Assembly (NCBI RefSeq): GCF_002607735.1
Contig: NZ_NBVR01000013.1
Location: 62,262-126,261, forward strand
Direction: 5' to 3'
Origin: Proteus alimentorum
GTDB lineage: Bacteria > Pseudomonadota > Gammaproteobacteria > Enterobacterales > Enterobacteriaceae
Length of the DNA: 64,000 bases
Shown piece after piece: positions 43,508 to 53,998 of this stretch. The stretch's first letter is position 1; every line of letters starts with the position of its first letter. Both the position numbers and the translations under genes were made by a program. The notes beneath the pieces are model-generated. The model worked only from the letters and a program-made list of their open reading frames with translations, made no database searches and was not told where the DNA came from.

Positions 43508-44634
43508 ATTCATTCCGATTGGCTATAGTGCGTCAAAAATATCGACCTGATGGTGGTGCTGAACGATTTGTTTCTAGAGCACTTGAGGCATTAGATAATC
43601 AAGCCGTAGAACTTAATGTTATTACACGTTCTTGGGTTGGCGCGGTACAACCACAATGGCATATTCATCTGGTTAATCCCATAAAATGGGGGCGAATTAG
43701 CCGTGAAAAAGGCTTTGCTCAAGCAGCAAGACAATGTTGGCAAAAAGAAAAATTCGATTTAGTACAAAGTCATGAGCGTATAGCAGGATGTGATATTTAT
43801 CGCGCGGGTGATGGTGTACATCGCCGCTGGCTATTACAGCGTTCTCGTGTTTTAAGTCCATTGCGTAGCAAATTATTGCTTAATAGCTGCTATCACCGCT
43901 ATGTAATGAATGCTGAAAAAGAGATGTATCAAGCTCCAGAGCTGAAACGGGTTATTTGTAATTCAGAGATGGTAAAGCGTGAAGTGATGGAAGATTTTGG
44001 TGTTGAGAGTGAGCGCATTAGCGTAATTTATAATGCTATTGATAACCAACGATTTTTCCCAGCGACAGTGCTGTATCGTGAGCAATTGCGTCAACAATAC
44101 CATATTCCTATTGAAGCAAAATGCTTTATTTATGTCGGTTCTGGGTTTGAGCGTAAAGGCTTAAAAGCGGCTATTGAAGCGATTAGTTGTACTCATGCGC
44201 ACTTAATGGTTGTTGGACAAGATAAAGAGCAGAAAAAGTATCAACAACTCGCTCATCAATTAAAAAGCCATGATCGCGTTCATTTTTTAGGTATGCAAAA
44301 AGAGACCTTACCTTTATATCAAATGGCAGATGGCTTACTGTTACCCACGTTATATGATCCTTTCCCTAATGTTATTTTAGAGGCTATGGCATGTGGTTTA
44401 CCGGTTATCACCAGTGATACTTGCGGTGGCTCTGAATTTATTGAGCAAGGTGTTAATGGTTTTGTCACGGATGCGCTAGATATTTCAGCAATGGTCAGTG
44501 CAATAGAAACAATTTCTGCCGATAATCTTGATAATAAGATGTCTAAAGCTGCCCGAAATAAGATACTGCCTTATACGCCAGAGCATTTATCTCAACAATT
44601 GATTGGGCTTTACCAAAAGGTTCTTAGTTTATGA
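43504..44634 (+). CDS. wabG: LPS core galacturonosyltransferase WabG
   Basis: WabG (376 residues) transfers galacturonic acid to heptose II, an inner-core change that adds negative charge. The opening FRLAIVRQKYRPDGGAERFVSRALEALD is nearly identical to the Klebsiella protein. The family 4 catalytic block LLPTLYDPFPNVILEAMACGLPVITSDTCGGSE lies near 280. It overlaps waaQ and wabH by four bases on each side. Its UDP-GalA donor would come from the Ugd and epimerase at the right end of the window. Confidence 0.92.
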   Translation: MNSFRLAIVRQKYRPDGGAERFVSRALEALDNQAVELNVITRSWVGAVQPQWHIHLVNPIKWGRISREKGFAQAARQCWQKEKFDLVQSHERIAGCDIYRAGDGVHRRWLLQRSRVLSPLRSKLLLNSCYHRYVMNAEKEMYQAPELKRVICNSEMVKREVMEDFGVESERISVIYNAIDNQRFFPATVLYREQLRQQYHIPIEAKCFIYVGSGFERKGLKAAIEAISCTHAHLMVVGQDKEQKKYQQLAHQLKSHDRVHFLGMQKETLPLYQMADGLLLPTLYDPFPNVILEAMACGLPVITSDTCGGSEFIEQGVNGFVTDALDISAMVSAIETISADNLDNKMSKAARNKILPYTPEHLSQQLIGLYQKVLSL

Positions 44635-45734
44635 AGGAACATATCCTTTTTATTATCGATGGATTACCCGGTGGTGGTGCTGAAAATGTCACTATTAGGT
44701 TATGTCATGGTTTAAGCCAGCGTGGTTATGCTGTTACGTTACTCTCTTTAGCCGAAAAGTGTGATTATTCTATTCCCGCTAATATTGAGTTATTGATTGA
44801 TGCAGATAGTTACCGTGGGTTGTTTCATCGACAAACTGAACTGAAACGCCGAGCAAAATCGATGGATAACACGTTGAAATCACTATTTGCGCGTAAAGGT
44901 GCTCCATCACTTGTTGTTTCAAATTTGCATAAGACTGATAGGATTGTTGCTTTATCGAAAGAGCTGGCTGATAAAAATACGTGGTATTGTATTCATGGTA
45001 TCTTTTCCCAATCTTATTTAGGTAATAAGACCGGTTTTTCTCGTTGGTTAAAGCAAAAGAAGATCCAAAAAGTATACCAAGGGAAAAATATTATTACGGT
45101 TTCCAATGCGGCTGGACAGGATTTGATCCAAAATGTGGGGATCTCGCCACAACAATTAAAAACAATTTATAATCCATTCGATATTCAAGAAATTAGAAAT
45201 CTCGCGCTAGAAAATAACTCTTATCAGGGGCAAGACTATTTATTGCATATTGGTCGTTTTCATGAAGTTAAACGGCATGACAGGTTGTTAGAAGCATTTG
45301 CGTTAGCGGATTTACCTTGTAAATTATTTATTGCAGGGCAAGGCTCTTCTGAAGTAACAACTAAAATTAAAAATAAAATAGCAGCGCTTAATTTAGAAGA
45401 TAAAGTGAGTTTAATTGGTTTTTTATCAAACCCCTTTGCTGTTATTAAAGACGCAAAAGCGGTTGTGTTAAGTTCAGACAGCGAAGGTTTAGGTAATGTA
45501 TTAGTTGAATCCTTGATTTGTAATACACCCATTGTTAGTACCAATTGCCCCGGTGGTATTGGTGAGATTATGGAAGGTGAACTTGCATCTTATAAAGCGG
45601 AGCTAAATGCCGAATCGTTAGCAGAAAAAATGCGATTGATTTATTTTACGCCACCTAAAATCACACCAGAGATGTATCAAAAATTTGATATTGATGAAGT
45701 GATTGATCAGTATGTCTCACTCATAACACAATAA
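44631..45734 (+). CDS. wabH: LPS core N-acetylglucosaminyltransferase WabH
   Basis: WabH (367 residues) adds GlcNAc to the core galacturonic acid in the Klebsiella-type pathway. It begins ILFIIDGLPGGGAENVTIRLCHGL, and the later GT4 motifs are LHIGRFHEVKRHDRLLEAFAL and VLSSDSEGLGNVLVESLICNTPIVSTNCPGGIGEI. The start overlaps wabG (ATGA). The deacetylase gene wabN follows after 41 bases and would convert the added GlcNAc to GlcN. Confidence 0.9.
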   Translation: MKEHILFIIDGLPGGGAENVTIRLCHGLSQRGYAVTLLSLAEKCDYSIPANIELLIDADSYRGLFHRQTELKRRAKSMDNTLKSLFARKGAPSLVVSNLHKTDRIVALSKELADKNTWYCIHGIFSQSYLGNKTGFSRWLKQKKIQKVYQGKNIITVSNAAGQDLIQNVGISPQQLKTIYNPFDIQEIRNLALENNSYQGQDYLLHIGRFHEVKRHDRLLEAFALADLPCKLFIAGQGSSEVTTKIKNKIAALNLEDKVSLIGFLSNPFAVIKDAKAVVLSSDSEGLGNVLVESLICNTPIVSTNCPGGIGEIMEGELASYKAELNAESLAEKMRLIYFTPPKITPEMYQKFDIDEVIDQYVSLITQ

Positions 45735-45775
45735 AATTGCTTAATTTATTTCTCAAAAAGACGTAAGGTATTTCA

Positions 45776-46735
45776 ATGACTAAACCTGCATTTATTATCA
45801 CATTAGATACCGAAGGCGATAATCTTTGGGAAAATGAGGGTGAGATCACCACTCAAAATACACATTTTCTACCCCGTTTTCAGCAACTCTGTGAGCGCTT
45901 TCATTTTAAACCCGTTTGGTTAACAAACTATGAAATGGTTATGGATGAGGCGTATATTGAGTTTGCTCGTGATGTTATTGCCCGTAATACGGGGGAAATA
46001 GGCATGCACTTACATGCTTGGAATAGTCCGCCATTAATTCCTTTAACGGATGACGATTTGCGTTATCAACCCTATTTAATTGAATACCCTAAAGCGCAAA
46101 TGCGAGAAAAAATCGCATTAATGACTGACTTACTTGAAGATAAACTGCAAACCAAAATGTTAAGTCATCGTGCAGGGCGTTGGGCTTTTAATGAAATTTA
46201 TGCACAACTCTTAGTTGAATTTGGTTATCAAGTTGATTGCTCTGTCACGCCTAAAGTGGATTGGCGATTTACCAAAGGCGATCCCGCACAGTCTGGTGGC
46301 ACCAATTATACGGATTTTCCAAGTCATGCTTATTTTATGAATTTAGAGGATATTACTAAAACGGGAAATTCTTCGTTGCTAGAAGTGCCGATGAGTATTC
46401 AATATAAGCACTCTCCTTTAATGAATAAAGTTAAGCAGGGTTACGATAAATTAAGAGGTAAACAACGAGCACCTTCTGTCAATTGGCTACGCCCTAAAGG
46501 CGGTAATGCACAACAGATGATTGAAGTGGCTGATAAATCGTTATCTCAAGGCCACTCTCATATTGAATTTATGTTGCATTCGTCTGAATTTATGCCAGGC
46601 GGTAGTCCAACATTCCGAACAGAAAAGGAGATTGAAGGGCTTTATGACGATTTAGAAATGTTATTTAGTTTCTTGTCGGATAAAGTGCAGGGAATGACGT
46701 TAGCTGAGTATTATCAAACAAAAATTAGAAGATAA
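45776..46735 (+). CDS. wabN: LPS core GlcNAc deacetylase WabN
   Basis: WabN (319 residues) removes the acetyl group from core GlcNAc. The NodB-like fold shows the metal Asp in IITLDTEGDNLWENEGE near 10, HLHAWNSPPL near 78, and SHRAGRWAFNEIYAQLL near 127. The C-terminal LHSSEFMPGGSP carries another conserved His. Placement right after wabH matches the known WabH-WabN partnership. The start ATG has ACGTAAGGTATT upstream. It has no signal peptide, consistent with a cytoplasmic step. Confidence 0.9.
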   Translation: MTKPAFIITLDTEGDNLWENEGEITTQNTHFLPRFQQLCERFHFKPVWLTNYEMVMDEAYIEFARDVIARNTGEIGMHLHAWNSPPLIPLTDDDLRYQPYLIEYPKAQMREKIALMTDLLEDKLQTKMLSHRAGRWAFNEIYAQLLVEFGYQVDCSVTPKVDWRFTKGDPAQSGGTNYTDFPSHAYFMNLEDITKTGNSSLLEVPMSIQYKHSPLMNKVKQGYDKLRGKQRAPSVNWLRPKGGNAQQMIEVADKSLSQGHSHIEFMLHSSEFMPGGSPTFRTEKEIEGLYDDLEMLFSFLSDKVQGMTLAEYYQTKIRR

Positions 46736-46812
46736 AATGAGCAGTAAAATAATTATCTCTTTGTGTTATAAAAAATAGAGTATTTAATTAGATAATTTTA
46801 AGGCATAGCATT

Positions 46813-47706
46813 ATGTTAAAGTTTTTAGGATGGGAGAAAACGACATTTTCTGAATATAAAGAATGTTGTGATATTTATGGTTATAATTCTGAGTCATCTC
46901 CAGATTTTATTCAGTATATGCTGGATCAAGGTATTGAACTTACTTTCCTATCCTATATAAAAAAAGGTAAATTATTAGGGTCAGCTTGTTTAGATAATGG
47001 TTGGTTAGTTAATGATTGGAAGAATCCTATTAAAGAAAATAGAGAAAAAATAGCTCCTTTTATTCCCGAGTTTTCACCTTTGCCTCCTTTTGATCCATCG
47101 GTTAGATGTATCGCTCCATTTAAATCAAAATGTTTAAATCCACTTTCAACAAATTTTATTAATGCATCATTTTCTTTATTTTCAAAAAGAAAGATTGCTT
47201 TAAGTAAATCAATAAGCGAGTTTTCAAAAAAAACAGTGCAGACAAGAGAAAGAGATATTCGACGTTTTTGTAATGATGGAGGGGAATTTGTTGATATAAA
47301 AGAGATCGAGAGTAGCAAATTATATGATATTTTCAATGAGCTTTTTTTTAAACGAAGAAATATAGGTATTGGTGATCGAAATATCTGCATAGATTTTTTT
47401 AAAAGGTTTAAAAATAGTTTATTTGGGCAAGTGTTATATTATAAAAATACTCCAATATGTATACAGTTTTTAATATCGACACAATCTAAATTAGGCTTCT
47501 TTGTTGATTTTTGTAATATTGGCTATGATATGGAAATAAAAAAACATTCATTAGGCACAATAGCAATGTGGAATAATATAATTAAAGCTAATAATGTAGC
47601 TAATGAACTTAATTTACCATTATATTATTCATACGGCTTTATGTCTGGGGAGTATAAACAGCGCTGGTGTAACCCAGCGACGACAGGAAAAATAATAATG
47701 ATTTAA
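46813..47706 (+). CDS. Mig-14 family protein (antimicrobial-peptide resistance)
   Basis: This 297-residue protein resembles the Mig-14 family, which in Salmonella is linked to survival against polymyxin and cathelicidin peptides. Family features are RERDIRRFCNDGGEFVDIKE (about 153-172), FNELFFKRRNIG, FGQVLYYKNTPICIQFL and the C-terminal SYGFMSGEYKQRWCNP. The fold is acetyltransferase-like. The gene is far more AT-rich than its neighbours and interrupts the core cluster after wabN, suggesting transfer. An AAGG lies upstream of ATG 46813. It is not proven to act on LPS. Confidence 0.75.
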   Translation: MLKFLGWEKTTFSEYKECCDIYGYNSESSPDFIQYMLDQGIELTFLSYIKKGKLLGSACLDNGWLVNDWKNPIKENREKIAPFIPEFSPLPPFDPSVRCIAPFKSKCLNPLSTNFINASFSLFSKRKIALSKSISEFSKKTVQTRERDIRRFCNDGGEFVDIKEIESSKLYDIFNELFFKRRNIGIGDRNICIDFFKRFKNSLFGQVLYYKNTPICIQFLISTQSKLGFFVDFCNIGYDMEIKKHSLGTIAMWNNIIKANNVANELNLPLYYSYGFMSGEYKQRWCNPATTGKIIMI

Positions 47707-47736
47707 AGTAGATAGAAGATAATAAGAATAAATCTT

Positions 47737-48474
47737 CTAGGGGCGTACTTTTCTTACCCAGCTACGGATGAAAATACGCCAAAATATTAATCTGATCGAT
47801 TCTTTTAAGCTTCTTTTTCGTTTTTTTCTATCGAAATCAGTGAGATCAGCTCTAACTTCATTAGATATTGTCGAATTATCCGCATGTATTGTGAATGTGA
47901 TTAAAGGTGGTACTATCGCTTTAATTGCTGAAATATTTTTTTCTCTGATGAGCTTCCATTCATCTGACACTATCCATATAGGTTGTAAAAATTTGAGTAA
48001 ATTTTTTGCAGCTATTTGATTAATACAGTATCCATATGCACCAACGGAATCGATGACATTAACTAATGAATAAGTATCATTAAGTTTCTGTTTAAAGCTA
48101 TCAATATACTCATTTACTTTATTTAGTAAGATAATTTCTGGCTTGTTAGTAAGATTTCGATGACTGAGTATATCTAAATATTGGCTTAAATTAGGATTAA
48201 GCTTTACATCATCTTCTAAAATAAGTGCAATATCTTCATTATTTTCAATAATTTTTTTATAAACGTTCAAATGACTTAAGGCACAACCTAATTCTGGCAA
48301 TGTTAAACTGGTTTTCTCAAAATCAGGGCTTAAACGCGAAATTTCTTCTTGAGAAAGGTTTTTCCCATAAACGGCTGAGATAAACTCATAGTTTAAATTT
48401 AAATCATCAAGCTGTGCTTTAATTGATGCCTTTCTTTCAACATCTTTTTCTAAATTAACAATATAAATTTTCAT
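47737..48474 (-). CDS. Family 25 glycosyltransferase (LPS biosynthesis)
   Basis: This 245-residue protein has the GT25 pattern: MKIYIVNLEKDVERKASIK at the start, GCALSHLNVYKKIIENN near 60, ALILEDDVKL with the DxD-like acidic motif near 82, and GAYGYCINQIAAKNLLKFL near 145. Such enzymes often add galactose in LPS core. The start is ATG 48474; ATG 48486 would overlap waaC by eight bases. It is the last gene of the hldD-waaF-waaC operon and, like the Mig-14 gene that converges on it, is very AT-rich. Confidence 0.8.
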   Translation of the reverse strand: MKIYIVNLEKDVERKASIKAQLDDLNLNYEFISAVYGKNLSQEEISRLSPDFEKTSLTLPELGCALSHLNVYKKIIENNEDIALILEDDVKLNPNLSQYLDILSHRNLTNKPEIILLNKVNEYIDSFKQKLNDTYSLVNVIDSVGAYGYCINQIAAKNLLKFLQPIWIVSDEWKLIREKNISAIKAIVPPLITFTIHADNSTISNEVRADLTDFDRKKRKRSLKESIRLIFWRIFIRSWVRKVRP

Positions 48475-48478
48475 ATTA

Positions 48479-49444
48479 CTATTCATTATTATTTAGCTTT
48501 ATAAAAATATCCTGCGCACTTATCTCCCCAATATCCCCGCCTTCTGCTTTTACAGACGTTTGGTCTTTACCGTAACCGCCGATTAAACCGGGATCGGTAG
48601 GACCAAATAGGGTGATATTAGGCTTATCTAATGCGGCGGTTAAGTGGCTCAATCCGGTATCGACAGACACGACACTTTTCGCACCCGCAATCACTTGAGC
48701 AACATCAGCGAGTGACATTTTTGGCAACACATCAACATAGTCAAAATCTTTGGCTAAACGAATCGCGCGTTGATGTTCATGCTCTGCGCCCCAAGGTAAT
48801 TTGATGCGCAATCCAGAATCGGCAAGTAGGGCAATTAATTTTCGCCAATGAGATTCTGGCCAATGTTTCTCATCACGTGTTGTTGCGTGCAAGAAGACCA
48901 AATAAGGGCGTTCATCAAAGGATGGAAGTGAGAGAAAATGCTGCGCAATCCCATAATCACCCTGAGATTGTGGAATAGGGTAATTTAAGCTTAAGGCAAA
49001 CAACTGGCGAATTCGCTCAACGGCATGCATTTTTTTACTGACATCGTGGCGAATATCGTAAAAAAAACGGGCTAAAGGTTCACGGGCACTTTGACGAGAA
49101 TAGCCGTGTTTAGTGCCTTTGGCGTATCGAGTGACCAAAAAGGCGCTTTTTAATAAACCTTGTGCATCAATCACAGCATCGTAATGATGTGCTTGGATCG
49201 CTTGACGAAATTGAGCACGTTCAGCACGAATAGGTGCACTAAACCAGTTTTTACGCCAACGGCGAATAGCCACAGGGATCACGGTATCAACGGCTTGATG
49301 CCAGCTTGGGATTTGTGCAAAACCTTCTTCAACTGCCCAATCAAAGCGGATATCAGGATATGCATTTATGGCATCAGTTAATGCTGGCAATGTATGTAAA
49401 ACATCGCCCATGGAAGAGGTTTTAACGATTAATACCCGCTTCAC
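48479..49444 (-). CDS. waaC: LPS heptosyltransferase I
   Basis: WaaC (321 residues) adds the first heptose to Kdo. The N-terminal signature is RVLIVKTSSMGDVLHTLPALTDA (catalytic Asp in the GD pair). FDWAVEEGFAQIPSWH and VIDAQGLLKSA follow. The donor site is SVDTGLSHLTAALDKPNITLFGPTDP near 262. It begins with a four-base overlap of waaF (ATGA), as in other enterobacteria. Confidence 0.96.
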   Translation of the reverse strand: MKRVLIVKTSSMGDVLHTLPALTDAINAYPDIRFDWAVEEGFAQIPSWHQAVDTVIPVAIRRWRKNWFSAPIRAERAQFRQAIQAHHYDAVIDAQGLLKSAFLVTRYAKGTKHGYSRQSAREPLARFFYDIRHDVSKKMHAVERIRQLFALSLNYPIPQSQGDYGIAQHFLSLPSFDERPYLVFLHATTRDEKHWPESHWRKLIALLADSGLRIKLPWGAEHEHQRAIRLAKDFDYVDVLPKMSLADVAQVIAGAKSVVSVDTGLSHLTAALDKPNITLFGPTDPGLIGGYGKDQTSVKAEGGDIGEISAQDIFIKLNNNE

Positions 49445-50493
49445 GCTGATGGCTCCGTTGACAGTAAATTTTCTAATTCAGCAAAAACCTTCTCTGGCTG
49501 AATATCAATTAAGCTTTGGTGATAACCTTGTTCAGCATCCCCTTTACGTACTTTGTGATAACCCGTAATTAAACGGATCACGCGCGCTTTATGGGATAAC
49601 GGTGGCGTAAAATCAGGGCTACTTGGGCCGTAAAGGGCGACTAATGGGCGCTCTAAGGCGGCTGCCACATGCATTAAACCAGAGTCATTACTGACGATGG
49701 CTTTACAAGATGCAATCAAATTAACCGCCTGTTCAAGACTGGTTTCGCCTGCAAGATTAAAACAGGCTTCACGAGCTTCTGGCGTTAAGGTTTGTTTGAT
49801 CTCTTCACCAGCTTCGTTGTCTTTTTGAGAGCCAAAAAGGAAAATCTGATAACCCTGCTCAGCAATTAATTTTTGTGCTAAAGCGGCATAATGATAATGA
49901 GGCCAACGTTTTGCGGGGCCAAATTCAGCACCGGGGCAAAAACCAATCGCAGGGCGTTGTGTCGATAATGAAAATTGATGCAATGTGGTAGAGATATCAC
50001 TCTCGGTGACTGATAGCTTAGGCCAAAGCAGAGGTTGAGGTAAATCTGTCGCTTTTTGTACTTTCTGCTTGTCATAAGCCAGCGCCACATAACGTTCAAC
50101 CATTAGCGGAAAAGCGTCTTTATCTAAAGGGCGTAAATCATTTAATAAGCCATAACGCATTTCTCCACGCCAACCTGTGCGCTTAGGAATATCTGCAAAG
50201 AAAGGGACTAAGGCAGATTTAAACGAGTTAGGTAATACATAAGCATGGGTATAACCATTCTCTCTTAATTGTTTTCCTAAACGGCGACGTTCACCAATGG
50301 CTAACGCGCCATGGCCTAATGGCATTGGGATGGCATTATCCACTTCTGGCATTTTTTCGAGTAGTGGACGGCACCATGCTGGTGCCATCACATCAATCGT
50401 TGCCGCAGGATGTAATGCTTTCAATGTACGATAAAGACTTTGAGACATCATCATGTCCCCGACCCATGAAGGCCCTACCACAAAGATTTTCAT
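49441..50493 (-). CDS. waaF: LPS heptosyltransferase II
   Basis: WaaF (350 residues) adds the second heptose of the inner core. It shows VVGPSWVGDMMMSQSLYRTLK at the N-terminus, GFCPGAEFGPAKRWPHYHYAALA near 185, and VSNDSGLMHVAAALERPLVALYGPSSPDFTPPLS near 265. It follows hldD after nine bases with AAGG upstream, and waaC overlaps its end. The order hldD-waaF-waaC is conserved. Confidence 0.97.
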   Translation of the reverse strand: MKIFVVGPSWVGDMMMSQSLYRTLKALHPAATIDVMAPAWCRPLLEKMPEVDNAIPMPLGHGALAIGERRRLGKQLRENGYTHAYVLPNSFKSALVPFFADIPKRTGWRGEMRYGLLNDLRPLDKDAFPLMVERYVALAYDKQKVQKATDLPQPLLWPKLSVTESDISTTLHQFSLSTQRPAIGFCPGAEFGPAKRWPHYHYAALAQKLIAEQGYQIFLFGSQKDNEAGEEIKQTLTPEAREACFNLAGETSLEQAVNLIASCKAIVSNDSGLMHVAAALERPLVALYGPSSPDFTPPLSHKARVIRLITGYHKVRKGDAEQGYHQSLIDIQPEKVFAELENLLSTEPSA

Positions 50494-50502
50494 AAACAGC
50501 GA

Positions 50503-51441
50503 TTACTTACCTTGATTTAACCATTGCATATAAAGCTCGACACCTTCGGCAACTGTTTTAAACGGTGCGGTATAACCCGCTTTACGTAAATTCGTTAGAT
50601 CAGCTTGAGTAAAGGCTTGGTAACGACCTTTTAATTTCTCTGGAAACTCAATGTGTTCGATAGAGAGATCTTTATCTTTATGATAAGCAATAACCGCATC
50701 TGCAACAGCTTGGAATGATTCAGCTCGGCCTGTACCACAGTTAAAAATACCCGATACATTATTGCGCCAGAACCATAAATTAACCGCCGCCACATCCCCA
50801 ACGTAAATAAAATCACGCTGGAAGGTTTCGCTACCTTCAAATAATTTTGGATTTTGACCTGCATTGACTTGGTTATTTAAATGGAATGCAACACTTGCCA
50901 TACCGCCTTTATGTCCTTCACGAGGGCCATAAACATTAAAATAACGGAAGCCACAAATCATCGATTCTGCTTCAGGTAAAATCTGACGCACATATTCATC
51001 GAATAAGAATTTTGAATAGCCATACACATTTAAAGGCGCTTCATATTTTCTATCTTCAATAAAGTTATCTGTACGACCACCATAAGTGGCAGCAGAAGAG
51101 GCATATAAGAAAGGAATTTGGCGCTCGAGACAGAAATGAAGTAGCTCTTTAGAATATTGATAGTTGTTATCCATCATATATTTGCCGTCCCACTCAGTGG
51201 TAGAAGAGCAAGCACCTTCATGGAAAACCGCATCAATATCACCAAAATCATCACCAGCAACAATGCTGGCAATAAAATCTTCTTTATCCATGTAATCAGT
51301 GATATTCAGATCGACCAAATTCACGAACTTGGTGCCATCTTTAAGGTTATCAACAACCAATATATCGGTATAACCTTCATCATTTAATGCTTTAACAATA
51401 TTGCTGCCGATAAAACCTGCACCGCCCGTGACGATAATCAT
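50503..51441 (-). CDS. hldD: ADP-L-glycero-D-manno-heptose 6-epimerase
   Basis: HldD (GmhD, 312 residues) makes the activated heptose used by WaaC, WaaF and WaaQ. The NAD-binding motif is [17 protein letters not shown] near 4-20. The Tyr-Lys catalytic pair lies in [14 protein letters not shown] near 138. [15 protein letters not shown] and [11 protein letters not shown] are family blocks. GGAAGGGG precedes the ATG. It heads the hldD-waaF-waaC-GT25 operon. Confidence 0.97.
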   Translation of the reverse strand: MIIVTGGAGFIGSNIVKALNDEGYTDILVVDNLKDGTKFVNLVDLNITDYMDKEDFIASIVAGDDFGDIDAVFHEGACSSTTEWDGKYMMDNNYQYSKELLHFCLERQIPFLYASSAATYGGRTDNFIEDRKYEAPLNVYGYSKFLFDEYVRQILPEAESMICGFRYFNVYGPREGHKGGMASVAFHLNNQVNAGQNPKLFEGSETFQRDFIYVGDVAAVNLWFWRNNVSGIFNCGTGRAESFQAVADAVIAYHKDKDLSIEHIEFPEKLKGRYQAFTQADLTNLRKAGYTAPFKTVAEGVELYMQWLNQGK

Positions 51442-51712
51442 GTGGCTACCCCTTCCTATAAAAATCTAAAAATTAGCTCTAGGTCTATAATAACACTGAA
51501 CAGCGTTAACGGTAGTGTTCATCACGGAATAACAGGCTGAAATTCTCGAAAAATACAGTGTGTATTAGTGATCTTAATTACACAAATAACATTATTTATT
51601 TACATTTGTCGTTTTTAATAGAGCAAAAGCATAGAATAAGAAACAATAACGACTACATTATAATCAAAAAATGTATGTTACCTCTTTTCGCCCTGCAGTC
51701 TTAGGAGAAAGT

Positions 51713-52912
51713 ATGTCTACCCACTCTTTCTATCAACAAATTAATCAACAACTCGAACAAACTCGTCAAGATGGCCTCTTTAAAAATGAGCGCATCATCA
51801 CTTCTTCACAAAGCGCAGATATCGCCGTTGCTGACGGAAGTCATGTTATTAACTTTTGTGCTAATAACTATTTAGGTTTGGCTAATCATCCAAAATTAAT
51901 TGAAGCCGCAAAAGCAGGTATGGACAGCCACGGATTTGGTATGGCATCTGTACGTTTTATTTGTGGTACTCAAGATTCACATAAAACATTAGAAAATAAA
52001 ATTGCTGAATTTTTAGGTATGGAAGATGCCATTTTGTATTCATCTTGCTTTGATGCTAATGGCGGACTATTTGAAACATTAATGGGGCCAGAAGACGCGA
52101 TTATTTCTGATGCCTTAAACCATGCTTCTATTATTGATGGTGTGCGTTTATGTAAAGCGAAGCGTTATCGCTACGCCAATAACAATATGGCAGAGCTGCG
52201 TGCACAACTTGAAAAAGCCAAAGCAGAAAATGCTCGCCACATTATGATCGCGACAGACGGCGTGTTTTCTATGGATGGTGTGATTGCCGATCTTAAATCT
52301 ATCTGTGATTTAGCGGATGAATTTGGTGCCTTAGTGATGGTCGATGATTCGCATGCCGTAGGTTTTGTGGGCGCTCAAGGCCGTGGTACGCATGAATATT
52401 GTGATGTGATGGGCAGAGTTGACATTATTACGGGCACTTTAGGTAAAGCATTAGGTGGTGCATCAGGGGGGTATACCGCAGCACGTAAAGAAGTGGTTGA
52501 GTGGTTACGCCAGCGTTCTCGTCCTTATTTATTCTCGAACTCGTTAGCGCCTGCGATTGTTTCGGCTTCTATTGCTGTTTTAGATATGCTGAAAACGGGT
52601 GATGAAATTCGTGCTCGTTTATGGCGTAACGCTTCGCTTTTCCGTGAAAAAATGAGTGAGGCAGGCTTTACATTGGCGGGGGCGGATCATGCGATTATTC
52701 CAGTTATGTTAGGCGAGGCTAAATTAGCCCAAGAATTTGCCACCCGCTTACTTAATGAAGGCATTTATGTCACAGGATTTTTCTATCCTGTTGTACCTCA
52801 AGGGCAAGCCCGTATTCGGACACAAATGTCGGCAGCACATACTACTGAACAAATTGAGCGTGCAGTAGCGGCATTTATCAAAATTGGCAAAGAACTTAAT
52901 GTGATTGCATAA
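51713..52912 (+). CDS. kbl: 2-amino-3-ketobutyrate CoA ligase
   Basis: Kbl (399 residues) cleaves 2-amino-3-oxobutyrate with CoA to glycine and acetyl-CoA, the second step of threonine breakdown. The PLP lysine lies in [18 protein letters not shown] near 244. [15 protein letters not shown] and [13 protein letters not shown] are family blocks. The start is ATG 51713 with AGGAGA upstream; an earlier in-frame ATG would add 14 residues unlike the family. tdh follows after nine bases. Confidence 0.97.
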   Translation: MSTHSFYQQINQQLEQTRQDGLFKNERIITSSQSADIAVADGSHVINFCANNYLGLANHPKLIEAAKAGMDSHGFGMASVRFICGTQDSHKTLENKIAEFLGMEDAILYSSCFDANGGLFETLMGPEDAIISDALNHASIIDGVRLCKAKRYRYANNNMAELRAQLEKAKAENARHIMIATDGVFSMDGVIADLKSICDLADEFGALVMVDDSHAVGFVGAQGRGTHEYCDVMGRVDIITGTLGKALGGASGGYTAARKEVVEWLRQRSRPYLFSNSLAPAIVSASIAVLDMLKTGDEIRARLWRNASLFREKMSEAGFTLAGADHAIIPVMLGEAKLAQEFATRLLNEGIYVTGFFYPVVPQGQARIRTQMSAAHTTEQIERAVAAFIKIGKELNVIA

Positions 52913-52921
52913 GGTTACTCT

Positions 52922-53947
52922 ATGAAAGCATTGTCAAAATTAAAAGCACAAGAAGGTATTTGGATGACCGATGTTCCAGTACCTGAGCTTGGTCATAACG
53001 ATGTGATGATCAAAATTCGTAAAACGGCGATTTGTGGCACTGATGTTCATATTTATAACTGGGATGAGTGGTCACAAAAAACCATTCCTGTTCCTATGGT
53101 TGTCGGGCATGAATATATCGGTGAAATTGTTGCGATAGGGCAGGAAGTGAAAGGCTTTAATATTGGTGATCGTGTCTCGGGTGAAGGGCATATCACTTGT
53201 GGTCATTGCCGTAATTGTCGTGGCGGTCGTACGCATTTATGCCGTAACACCATTGGTGTGGGGGTAAATCGCCCTGGCTGTTTTGCTGAATATCTGGTTA
53301 TCCCTGCCTTTAATGCCTTTAAAATTCCAGACAATATTCCTGATGAATTAGCGGCGATTTTTGATCCCTTTGGTAATGCCGTTCACACCGCATTATCTTT
53401 TGATTTAGTCGGCGAAGATGTGCTGGTTTCTGGCGCAGGTCCAATTGGGATTATGGCGGCAGCAATTTGTAAACATGTGGGTGCGCGCCATGTGGTGATC
53501 ACTGATGTTAATGAATATCGCCTTGATCTTGCGAAAAAAATGGGTGTTACCCGAGCGGTGAATGTCAGCAAAGAAAACCTAATCGATGTCATGAAAGAGT
53601 TAGGTATGACAGAAGGCTTTGATGTGGGATTAGAGATGTCAGGCGCACCACCTGCGTTTCGTACCATGCTGAATACGATGAATCATGGTGGTCGTATTGC
53701 GCTGTTGGGTATTCCTCCTTCTGATATGGCGATTGATTGGGGGCAAGTTATCTTTAAAGGGCTGTTTATTAAAGGTATCTATGGTCGTGAGATGTTTGAA
53801 ACATGGTATAAGATGGCGGCACTTATTCAGTCTGGCCTTGATCTCTCGCCGATTATTACCCACGAATTCCCAATTGATGAATTCCAAAAAGGCTTTGATA
53901 TCATGCGTTCAGGTCAATCAGGTAAAGTGATTTTAGATTGGCAGTGA
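52922..53947 (+). CDS. tdh: L-threonine 3-dehydrogenase
   Basis: Tdh (341 residues) oxidises threonine to 2-amino-3-oxobutyrate using NAD. The catalytic zinc Cys lies in [16 protein letters not shown] near 38. The structural zinc site is [15 protein letters not shown] near 97-111. The Rossmann motif [22 protein letters not shown] lies near 162. It forms the kbl-tdh operon with its product consumed by Kbl. A strong terminator follows. Confidence 0.97.
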   Translation: MKALSKLKAQEGIWMTDVPVPELGHNDVMIKIRKTAICGTDVHIYNWDEWSQKTIPVPMVVGHEYIGEIVAIGQEVKGFNIGDRVSGEGHITCGHCRNCRGGRTHLCRNTIGVGVNRPGCFAEYLVIPAFNAFKIPDNIPDELAAIFDPFGNAVHTALSFDLVGEDVLVSGAGPIGIMAAAICKHVGARHVVITDVNEYRLDLAKKMGVTRAVNVSKENLIDVMKELGMTEGFDVGLEMSGAPPAFRTMLNTMNHGGRIALLGIPPSDMAIDWGQVIFKGLFIKGIYGREMFETWYKMAALIQSGLDLSPIITHEFPIDEFQKGFDIMRSGQSGKVILDWQ

Positions 53948-53964
53948 TATGTGATCATTAAGCT

Positions 53965-53992
53965 AAAAAAGAGCCTTCTAAGGCTCTTTTTT
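53965..53992. terminator. Bidirectional terminator between tdh and yibQ
   Basis: AAAAAAGAGCC pairs perfectly with GGCTCTTTTTT around a 6-base loop, between converging genes. Confidence 0.92.
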
Positions 53993-53998
53993 ATTACG

